Part shown: positions 6,225 to 10,548 of the stretch, piece by piece
Layout: every line of letters begins with the position of its first letter
Position numbering within the stretch: the first letter of the stretch is position 1
Source: an uncultured Bacilli bacterium
Lineage (GTDB): Bacteria; Bacillota_I; Bacilli_A; RFN20; CAG-449
Assembly: GCA_947593895.1 (NCBI GenBank)
Contig: CANQDY010000038.1
Span: 1 to 10,548 of the forward strand
Direction: 5' to 3'
DNA length: 10,548 nucleotides
Notes under the pieces: generated by a model
Seen by the model: the letters and a program-made list of their open reading frames with translations, nothing else
Told to the model about the DNA's origin: nothing
Database searches by the model: none
Translations under genes and position numbers: made by a program

Positions 6225-6238
6225 AGTCATTAATGACT
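6225..6238. promoter_or_regulatory. 14-bp perfect palindrome AGTCATTAATGACT
   Basis: It lies in the 113-base gap between the 189- and 60-residue genes and is symmetric in all 14 positions. A TATATAAG resembling a -10 box follows on the minus strand about 20 bases later. It may be an operator for an internal promoter of the 60-residue and RHH genes. Confidence 0.4.
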
Positions 6239-6285
6239 CGGGATTGGTGTTTAAATAAATGAGCGTTATCAATCAGCCGTTACTA

Positions 6286-6855
6286 TTAGTCTCGTCCCGA
6301 TCTCTTTATGGGTATGAAACACTGAGCTGAAGAACTGAAAATCAGTTCTTTTTTTTTATCTCCTTTTTCAGTGTTTGAGCCTAATTTTTTATACTTTTCG
6401 ATATTTCCTGGTTTCCTTTTTATTGAATCAAAAATATAATCTTTATCTCTTGGTGTTATCCTTGAGTTAGGCTTTTTCTTCTGAATTTTATTTGAAGAAA
6501 TTACTTTAGCACTTGTTAGAACATAAGTATCAAAATTTTGATTTGGAACAAGTCCATCTTTAATTTTAATTTTAGGATGTTTAGTTTTTACTTCAGAAGT
6601 AGTTCCTAAAGCCATAGCTTGTTTATTTTTGCTAGCAATAATAATGTGCGAATGCCCATTGTTACCTAAATAATGAACATTCCATGGATTTTGTTTTACT
6701 TTATTTGGTAACTCTTCTTTTGAAGTGCTACACTTTTTCTTTACAGCTTTCTTTTTAGTCTCTTTTTTTGCATTACTTGCTCTAATCACATAATTAATTC
6801 TTATAGCTCGTAATTGAGCATCAGATCTCTTTTTCGTTCTAGTTGTCTTTTTCAT
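6286..6855 (-). CDS. Very basic 189-residue protein with a possible PemK/MazF-like core
   Basis: The ATG at 6855 follows a full-length SD, AAAGGAGGTGA. Residues 1-45 are Lys/Arg-rich (MKKTTRTKKRSD..., KKETKKKAVKKK), a likely nucleic-acid-binding tail. Residues 58-122 look like a small beta domain: WNVHYLGNNGHSHIIIASKN, then AMALGTTSEVKTKHPKI and FDTYVLTSAKVIS. The pattern H-x-H-I-I-I, A-L-G-x-T-S, K-x-K recalls PemK/MazF-like proteins seen in mobile elements of Bacillota. This is a weak visual resemblance, and no antitoxin is evident. Residues 125-170 are again very basic. The last 20 codons overlap a plus-strand terminator hairpin, which distorts the C-terminal sequence (LIFSSS). Confidence 0.65.
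   Translation of the reverse strand: MKKTTRTKKRSDAQLRAIRINYVIRASNAKKETKKKAVKKKCSTSKEELPNKVKQNPWNVHYLGNNGHSHIIIASKNKQAMALGTTSEVKTKHPKIKIKDGLVPNQNFDTYVLTSAKVISSNKIQKKKPNSRITPRDKDYIFDSIKRKPGNIEKYKKLGSNTEKGDKKKELIFSSSAQCFIPIKRSGRD
6317..6376. repeat. Nested pair of perfect 9-bp inverted repeats
   Basis: Outer arms AAACACTGA (6317-6325) and TCAGTGTTT (6368-6376) enclose inner arms AAGAACTGA (6330-6338) and TCAGTTCTT (6342-6350). Both stems are perfect and both carry CTGA at the inner end. It lies in the 3' coding part of the 189-residue gene. Confidence 0.8.
6330..6358 (+). terminator. Plus-strand intrinsic terminator inside a minus-strand gene
   Basis: AAGAACTGA, AAA loop, TCAGTTCTT, continuing into eight more T residues. 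Read on the plus strand it is a textbook intrinsic terminator. On the minus strand the run of A comes first, so it would not stop the operon. Confidence 0.75.
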
Positions 6856-6859
6856 AAAA

Positions 6860-6895
6860 TCACCTCCTTTTTAACATCTTTTTTTTATGCTCCAT
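6860..6895 (-). CDS. Possible 11-residue basic peptide (MEHKKKMLKRR)
   Basis: GATAGGAGATAGT precedes an ATG that lies one base after the stop of the 462-residue gene. Eleven codons later the TGA stop falls inside the SD of the 189-residue gene. Both signals fit genuine translation and coupling, but the length is too small to judge by composition. Confidence 0.4.
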   Translation of the reverse strand: MEHKKKMLKRR

Positions 6896-6896
6896 A

Positions 6897-8285
6897 CTAT
6901 CTCCTATCCTTTGGTATGAATAAAAATTTAAATAACCAACAAATAAATAATGCGATTAAACATATTCCTATAACGATAACGAATATTGCAGCATCACCAA
7001 TAGCCACTTTTAATTCATCGAAAAATGAAAAAACTTTATTCCATGCGTTTTCAATATCATTTTTAGGCATATCATTTCCTGGATCATAATCAACTGGATT
7101 GCTTGATGCCATTAATGTATAAACGACATCATCTTTACAAAATGTTAATGTAAGAATATCACAATCTTTAATTTCAGTTTTTTTATGATTAATAACTGAT
7201 AAATCTTGCCACCAAAAAAAATCACTTATACAAAATCGAATTACATATTGATTTTTAGATCCACCAATAGTGTCATAATATTGACTATTAAGACTATCGA
7301 TTGTATCTTGATTAAAATAGTAACCTTTAAAAATTGAAGAATTCTTATTGTCATACTTAATTTTTTCAATTACTGGAATATTAGAATAGTCGGTATTTTG
7401 ATCTGTGAACCAGTAATATGGATTAGTATTTAAAATAAATTTTTGAAAAGAAGATCCAATAGAACTAATTGACTCAATATTCATTAAATCTTTATTGCTA
7501 TAGCTCATTTCAATTAATTCACTTGTATGCGATTGATCTAATGTATAAGAATTTTGAGGATATGATAAATCGATTTTAGAATAATAGTCAGTAATGTTTT
7601 CAATCCATTTCAATTTAATTCCAATTAAATCACCATAGTTATTGTTTAACTGAAAAGTAATATAAAACATATCGGTATAATATCCATTACCATTTATTGT
7701 TGGAAAACGATAATTACCTGGATTAATACTAATATTAATAACTTCTAACTCTTTAACCCTTGATGGAGTTTTAGAATCAGTGTTATCAAAAAAATAACTC
7801 TTTGCAATATTGCAATGTCTACCATTTGCATAGCCTTTTCCATAATCAAATTCAATATCGGCAATATGGTATGAAGTTGAAGCTTTAATACCAGTAATTT
7901 TAAATTTATAAAATAAATTATCGTCGGTTTTATCAAGAATTATTGAAGAGTAATAATGTGTATCACTGTAATCCGAACTTATACTGATGCTTAACTGAAT
8001 CGATTTTAATTGTTCACCCAGTGACTTTCCATTTTCATTAAAACAATAAAAATATAAATTTGTACTTTCTCTAGTTAATGCAATTGCTTGAATTGAATTA
8101 CTGTCGGATACTGATTCATTTAATTTGTAACTATCTATATCAAAATTTGAATCACTTTTTAAATCATAAAAAATTGAAGAACTTTCAAACGATTTATTAT
8201 TTGATTGTGATATTGAACTATTTATAGTTCCTGGAATAGAAGTCAATACAAATAATCCAGATAGAATTGATGATTTTAGTTTCAT
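6897..8285 (-). CDS. Secreted, C-terminally membrane-anchored protein (462 aa)
   Basis: The ATG at 8285 follows TAGGAGAGA. Residues 1-22 are a Sec signal peptide (KLKSS, then ILSGLFVLTSIPG), with likely cleavage near 20-25. The large exterior part is rich in Ser, Asn, Tyr and Asp (many FYDLKSDSNFDID-like stretches) and predicted mostly beta; I recognise no domain in it. Residues 414-430 form an amphipathic helix, residues 432-452 a membrane anchor (AIFVIVIGICLIALFICWLF), and the tail KFLFIPKDRR is cytoplasmic. Signal peptide, large exterior and C-terminal anchor with a short positive tail is the architecture of filamentous phage adsorption proteins (pIII), but also of many surface proteins. 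It is the first gene of the right-hand operon, next to the repressor, and may be a lysogeny-expressed surface protein or a virion tip protein. Confidence 0.8.
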   Translation of the reverse strand: MKLKSSILSGLFVLTSIPGTINSSISQSNNKSFESSSIFYDLKSDSNFDIDSYKLNESVSDSNSIQAIALTRESTNLYFYCFNENGKSLGEQLKSIQLSISISSDYSDTHYYSSIILDKTDDNLFYKFKITGIKASTSYHIADIEFDYGKGYANGRHCNIAKSYFFDNTDSKTPSRVKELEVINISINPGNYRFPTINGNGYYTDMFYITFQLNNNYGDLIGIKLKWIENITDYYSKIDLSYPQNSYTLDQSHTSELIEMSYSNKDLMNIESISSIGSSFQKFILNTNPYYWFTDQNTDYSNIPVIEKIKYDNKNSSIFKGYYFNQDTIDSLNSQYYDTIGGSKNQYVIRFCISDFFWWQDLSVINHKKTEIKDCDILTLTFCKDDVVYTLMASSNPVDYDPGNDMPKNDIENAWNKVFSFFDELKVAIGDAAIFVIVIGICLIALFICWLFKFLFIPKDRR

Positions 8286-8361
8286 ATATATCTCTCCTAT
8301 TAAAAAATCCCTGCCAATTAATTAATCAAAACGGACAAGGATCTTTTAAGGAGAAATAATA

Positions 8362-8373
8362 ATGCTCAAATAA
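8362..8373 (+). other. SD plus three-codon ORF (ATG CTC AAA TAA)
   Basis: AAGGAG at 8348-8353, 8 bases, then an ATG followed by only two sense codons and a stop, on the plus strand upstream of the repressor gene. It may be a start-stop leader, the remnant of a deleted gene, or chance. Confidence 0.3.
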
Positions 8374-8385
8374 CCCTGCCCGTAG

Positions 8386-8414
8386 TTTAAAATTGAAAAT
8401 CGGGTATTTTTCAA
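8386..8414 (-). promoter_or_regulatory. Candidate promoter of the right-hand operon
   Basis: On the minus strand TTGAAA (8409-8414), a 17-base spacer and TTTAAA (8386-8391). Transcription would start about 95 bases before the 462-residue gene, giving a long leader that contains two CCCTGCC copies on the plus strand. The spacer holds the hairpin TTGAAAA-tcgggta-TTTTTCAA, which shares AATCGGGTAT with the 47-bp leader repeats. Confidence 0.5.
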
Positions 8415-8422
8415 TTGCAAAA

Positions 8423-8435
8423 GCGATTCAATCGC
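8423..8435. promoter_or_regulatory. Candidate XRE repressor operator GCGATT-C-AATCGC
   Basis: Perfect 13-bp dyad (6-bp arms, 1-base centre), 8 bases upstream of the right-hand operon's -35. A half copy, AAAGCGATT, lies at 8483-8491, where the -35 of the repressor's own promoter would be. Dyads of this size suit Cro/cI-type dimers, so both divergent promoters could be controlled. Confidence 0.55.
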
Positions 8436-8503
8436 CTTAACAAATTAATAATAGCACTATTTTTCTCTTTTGTAAACACCATAAAGCGATTATTTCACTT
8501 TTT

Positions 8504-8513
8504 TTGCTATAAT
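8504..8513 (+). promoter_or_regulatory. Extended -10 promoter of the XRE gene, leaderless transcript
   Basis: TTGCTATAAT is an extended -10 box (TGnTATAAT) with no good -35, which an extended -10 can do without. Transcription would begin about 7 bases after the box, at or next to the A of the ATG at 8520. No SD lies before the ATG. The mRNA is therefore probably leaderless. Confidence 0.65.
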
Positions 8514-8519
8514 AAATTT

Positions 8520-8888
8520 ATGAACAAAAATATTTTATTTTATTTAAAAACAAAAAGAAAAAAATTAAATATAACCCAAGAAGATATTGCAAATCATCTT
8601 GGAATGAAAAAAGAAACATGGAGAGATATTGAAAACGGAAAATCAAGAATACGATTGGAAGATTTTTTGGTTGTCTGCAAATACTTAAACATTGATCCAA
8701 TACTCTTAATCAAGGAAAGCAATCAAACCATACTAATTGTTGATGACGAACAAGCAAACGCTATCGCAAAATTGAATAAACAAATTGAACAACAAAGAGC
8801 TATTCAAATAAATGATAATTCAGGAAATATTTTTATAAATTCCAACTATAACAAAGTAAACTCTTATAGCAAAAATAAAAAGCGTTAA
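8520..8888 (+). CDS. XRE/Cro-type helix-turn-helix repressor (122 aa)
   Basis: The HTH spans about 8-62: ILFYLKTKRKKLNITQEDIA, a turn at HLGMKK, the recognition helix ETWRDIENGKSR, then LEDFLVVCKYLNIDPILLI. This is the classic HTH_3 pattern (x-R-x-x-x-N-I-T-Q-E-D-I-A). Residues 75-95 form a short helix (DDEQANAIAKLNKQIEQQ), probably for dimerisation. The tail is Asn/Ser-rich (NDNSGNIFINSNYNK). There is no RecA-type autocleavage domain, so induction would have to work by another route. I chose the ATG at 8520 because the frame upstream of it is non-HTH and the promoter -10 box ends only 7 bases before it. It faces away from the right-hand operon and sits at the element's right end. It is most likely the immunity or maintenance repressor. 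Confidence 0.88.
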   Translation: MNKNILFYLKTKRKKLNITQEDIANHLGMKKETWRDIENGKSRIRLEDFLVVCKYLNIDPILLIKESNQTILIVDDEQANAIAKLNKQIEQQRAIQINDNSGNIFINSNYNKVNSYSKNKKR

Positions 8889-8911
8889 ACTGATATAAAA
8901 TTGGAAAAGTA

Positions 8912-8937
8912 TTAAGTTAAGATATATATTAACTTAA
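8912..8937. repeat. Inverted repeat TTAAGTTAA / TTAACTTAA
   Basis: Perfect 9-bp arms around an 8-base AT loop, 24 bases after the repressor stop and about 85 bases from the attachment fragment. It has no T-run, so it is less likely a terminator than a recombinase or excisionase binding site. Copies of AAAAGCGTT flank it at 8878 and 8942. Confidence 0.5.
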
Positions 8938-8971
8938 AGTCAAAAGCGTTTCAACATAATATTTGCAAATA

Positions 8972-8997
8972 AAAATAGTGGAATAACCACTATTTTA
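8972..8997 (+). terminator. Hairpin terminator after the XRE gene
   Basis: AAAATAGTGG, loop AATAA, CCACTATTTT: a perfect 10-bp stem ending in a T-rich right arm (TATTTTATATTT). It is roughly symmetric, so it may end transcription in both directions at the element's edge. Confidence 0.6.
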
Positions 8998-9020
8998 TAT
9001 TTACATATGTTTTTAATAAA

Positions 9021-9036
9021 CCGGTAGTCGGCACCA
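9021..9036 (+). mobile_element. Right attachment site: tRNA 3'-end fragment (attR)
   Basis: CCGGTAGTCGGCACCA reads as the T-stem 3' strand (CCGGT), acceptor 3' strand (AGTCGGC), discriminator A and CCA. A GTCGGCACCA-type end is common for tRNA-Thr-like genes that begin GCCGAC. The bases before it (TTTTTAATAAA) do not form a T-loop, and no tRNA body is upstream, so this is a fragment. Tyrosine integrases often use tRNA 3' ends as targets and leave such a copy at the far end of the element. The identity with an intact tRNA to the left cannot be checked here. Confidence 0.7.
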
Positions 9037-9053
9037 TTTAAAAAAAAACAATG

Positions 9054-9080
9054 AAAAACGGCTCAAAAAAGCCGTTTTTT
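9054..9080 (+). terminator. Strong intrinsic terminator, probably that of the target tRNA
   Basis: AAAAACGGC, 8-base loop TCAAAAAA, GCCGTTTTT with further T. It starts 17 bases after the tRNA-end fragment, the normal place for the terminator of a tRNA gene, which supports the view that host sequence begins here. The A-run before it also makes it work on the minus strand. Confidence 0.85.
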
Positions 9081-9443
9081 AAATACTTGATACAAAAAAA
9101 ATGATACAACTTTTTTTATCTTGCTAATAATAAAAATATAAAACAATCCTATTCTTATAATAATTTTTTTGATTTCAATTAATCACTACCATTGATTTAA
9201 CATAAAACATTACTCTCAAAATTTCAATATCTGTTGTAATACAATCGATTTACATTTTTGTATATTCAAACTTATTATTAATATTTATATACCAGACACA
9301 AGAATATGATATAAAATGAAATCAAAGGATTAATAAAAAGAATAGATAAAGTTTTTTAAGTAACTAACTATCTTTTTGTAAATTTAAAGTTTTTTTAAAC
9401 TGAATTTAATTTGTCACTTAATTTTATAAAAAGGATAATATAA
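9081..9443. other. AT-rich spacer without a gene
   Basis: No frame with a credible SD and start exceeds a few codons on either strand. The stretch is nearly all A/T, with scattered TATAAT-like strings that cannot be told from background. GATACAA occurs twice near 9090-9110. I see nothing else in it. Confidence 0.6.
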
Positions 9444-9479
9444 TTCTTTCTATAGTCATTTTGAATAACTATGAGAGAA
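9444..9479 (-). terminator. Hairpin downstream of the NYN gene
   Basis: TTCTTTCTATAGT and ACTATGAGAGAA pair over 12 bp with one bulge and one G-T pair, around an 11-base loop, 20 bases after the NYN stop. There is no proper U-tract on the minus strand, so termination there is likely but not textbook. Confidence 0.45.
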
Positions 9480-9498
9480 ATTTTAAAATTCTTTGTTA

Positions 9499-10383
9499 TT
9501 ATGGAAGTATTTCCAGATACGCTTTTGGTTTATCTTGCGTTTCGTTTTTAATATCAACACCTAATTTAACATAGATATCGTATTTAACTCGATAATTTTC
9601 TGGAAATATTTCCGGGTGCTTTTTTTTAATCACGCTAGTGATTGTTGTTAAAAGATACTTGCCTGGTCGATTTGATTTTAAGAATTCATCAACATAAATT
9701 TTAAAACTTTCGATAAACTTTTGTTCACGTTCAATTTTTTGTTTTCGATTTTCTTCTTCTCTTTTTCGATTTTCTTCTCTTAATCTTTTTTGCTCTAATC
9801 GCTTGTTCTCTTTTTCCTTTTTAGCTTGTTCTTCCTTGGCTTTTTTCAGATTATTGCTAACTTGTTCTTTTACTTTATTTGATGAAACATCTTTATTTTT
9901 GCTTTTCTTTTTCAGATCTTCGCAAATAATAAATTCATCAAACAGGGAAGCATATTTATCGCTTGAACGTTTTTCGTTTCCAAATCCAATTAAATATTTT
10001 CCGCGTCTTTTAAGTTCAAGAACTAGTTCTGTATAATCTTTGTCGCCAGTAGCAAAAATAAATCCATCAGGGTTATCATTATATAAACAATCAAGAACTT
10101 CGATATAGAATCTAAAATCAGCGTTATTTTTATTTTGTTCACGATCTTTTTTCTTTTGCTTAGTTTTTACGATATGTTTATAAGATACTACGATTTGTAA
10201 TAAATTAGTTTTAAGTATTTCGGTTAATAACTCAACATCAACATTACTAAGTTTACTAAAAATAATTTTTCTGATTTTTAAATGAAAGTTTCTTGAATCA
10301 AGATTTTTAAAAATGTCACTGATTATTTCAAATTGATTAACATTTTCACCATCGATGAATATACCTAATTCACTTATTGCCAT
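9499..10383 (-). CDS. NYN (PIN-like) domain putative ribonuclease, LabA-like
   Basis: 294 residues; the ATG at 10383 follows GAGGAGGTAAA. Residues 5-155 are a NYN domain of the PIN superfamily: FIDGENV (D11, N14), the middle acid in NADFRFYIEVLDCLY (D89), and GFIFATGDKDYTELVLELKRRG with D114 and D116. These four acids would hold the metal ion for RNA cleavage. Residues 160-222 are a highly charged helix (KKEKENKRLEQKRLREENRKREE), probably a coiled coil or RNA-binding arm. Residues 223-294 form a compact domain that recalls the winged-helix (OST-HTH/LOTUS-like) domains found behind NYN in LabA-type proteins; that part is tentative. It lies outside the tRNA-fragment boundary and has its own promoter, so it is probably a host housekeeping or stress gene. 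Confidence 0.82.
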   Translation of the reverse strand: MAISELGIFIDGENVNQFEIISDIFKNLDSRNFHLKIRKIIFSKLSNVDVELLTEILKTNLLQIVVSYKHIVKTKQKKKDREQNKNNADFRFYIEVLDCLYNDNPDGFIFATGDKDYTELVLELKRRGKYLIGFGNEKRSSDKYASLFDEFIICEDLKKKSKNKDVSSNKVKEQVSNNLKKAKEEQAKKEKENKRLEQKRLREENRKREEENRKQKIEREQKFIESFKIYVDEFLKSNRPGKYLLTTITSVIKKKHPEIFPENYRVKYDIYVKLGVDIKNETQDKPKAYLEILP

Positions 10384-10403
10384 TTTACCTCCTCTTATTC
10401 TTT

Positions 10404-10412
10404 ATAATAGCA
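10404..10412 (-). promoter_or_regulatory. Extended -10 promoter of the NYN gene
   Basis: The minus strand reads TGCTATTAT, an extended -10 box, about 20 bases before the NYN start codon. The -35 is weak (TTTATT at 17 bases). The short leader carries the GAGGAGG SD. Confidence 0.5.
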
Positions 10413-10452
10413 GATTATTATTTAATAATAAATATTCTTATAATCTTTTTAG

Positions 10453-10470
10453 TTTCATTATATAATGAAA
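10453..10470. promoter_or_regulatory. 18-bp perfect palindrome TTTCATTATATAATGAAA
   Basis: All 18 positions are symmetric. TATAAT occurs on both strands within it, so it could be a pair of overlapping divergent -10 boxes or an operator upstream of the NYN gene. The AT content makes chance possible. ATCTTTCGA occurs as a direct repeat just to its right, at about 10479 and 10500. Confidence 0.35.
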
Positions 10471-10548
10471 AATACCCATCTTTCGACTTTAACACTACAA
10501 ATCTTTCGATAAAAAAATAAGAGTTTAAGTTTTTAAATATTAATAAAT

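Noticed and set aside
6814..7089. Plus-strand open frame of 91 codons
   Set aside because: Opposite the 462- and 189-residue genes; no SD, and its composition is that of a complement.
7745..7936. Second minus-strand frame of 63 codons inside the 462-residue gene
   Set aside because: Wholly inside a gene with signal peptide, anchor and SD; no SD of its own.
8415..8519. Upstream extension of the XRE frame by 35 codons
   Set aside because: It would pass through the operator and promoter; the added residues do not belong to the HTH fold and no SD precedes them.
8518..8700. Minus-strand frame opposite the XRE gene
   Set aside because: The XRE protein has an unmistakable HTH; the minus frame has no SD and a shadow composition.
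9021..9036. Complete tRNA gene
   Set aside because: Only the 3' end is present; no D-arm, anticodon arm or 5' acceptor strand lies in the preceding 80 bases.
9803..10036. Plus-strand frame opposite the NYN gene
   Set aside because: A shadow of the charged helical arm; the product is Phe/Ser/Leu repeats.
1..10548. UGA read as tryptophan (Mollicutes code)
   Set aside because: Every tryptophan checked is TGG and the frames run uninterrupted under the standard code; TGA occurs at plausible stops.

Overview
The window is very AT-rich. It reads with the standard bacterial code: every tryptophan I checked is TGG, and TGA acts only as a stop. Shine-Dalgarno (SD) sites of the AAGGAG type precede nearly every gene. 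This points to a low-GC Gram-positive bacterium (Bacillota/Bacilli-like, for example an uncultured gut lineage); the lineage is inference.

Layout. Positions 1 to about 9036 look like the right-hand part of an integrated mobile element, and 9037 to 10548 like host chromosome. The boundary is CCGGTAGTCGGCACCA at 9021-9036. It matches the 3' end of a tRNA (T-stem 3' strand, acceptor 3' strand, discriminator A, CCA) with no tRNA body in front. An intrinsic terminator follows 17 bases later, as expected if the fragment is attR and the terminator once served the tRNA. On this reading the intact tRNA, the integrase and any replication initiator lie beyond the left edge; none is in the window.

Inside the element nearly all genes are on the minus strand, in two transcription units. 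The right-hand unit (8285 down to 5816) encodes a secreted, C-terminally anchored 462-residue protein, a possible 11-residue peptide, a basic 189-residue protein, a 60-residue protein and a small ribbon-helix-helix (RHH) protein. The left-hand unit (5520 to beyond 1) encodes two small putative DNA-associated or coiled-coil proteins, a 243-residue cytoplasmic protein, a membrane-anchored Ig-like protein (351 aa), a secreted protein with four Ig-like repeats (583 aa), a 54-residue one-TM basic-tailed protein, a 99-residue hydrophobic protein, and a membrane-anchored P-loop ATPase that runs off the left edge. The sequence large secreted protein, small hydrophobic proteins, then an ATPase with Walker A GKQGAGKTS and Walker B IINDEA parallels the gIII-gVI-gI order of filamentous phages (Inoviridae). 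I therefore infer a divergent inovirus-like prophage; a conjugative or other surface-assembly element is the main alternative.

Control. Two plus-strand regulators sit among these operons. An XRE/Cro-type repressor (8520-8888) apparently has a leaderless mRNA, as lambda cI does from PRM, and lies opposite the right-hand operon across a region with the dyad GCGATT-C-AATCGC. A 55-residue RHH protein (5662-5829) lies opposite the left-hand operon across a symmetrical array of four TGTACA-centred boxes. Its gene converges with and overlaps a second RHH gene on the minus strand. Plus-strand intrinsic terminators lie inside minus-strand coding regions at 5881 and 6330.

Right of the boundary is a roughly 400-base AT-rich spacer without a gene, then a NYN-domain (PIN-like) putative ribonuclease gene (9499-10383, minus) with its own promoter and SD.
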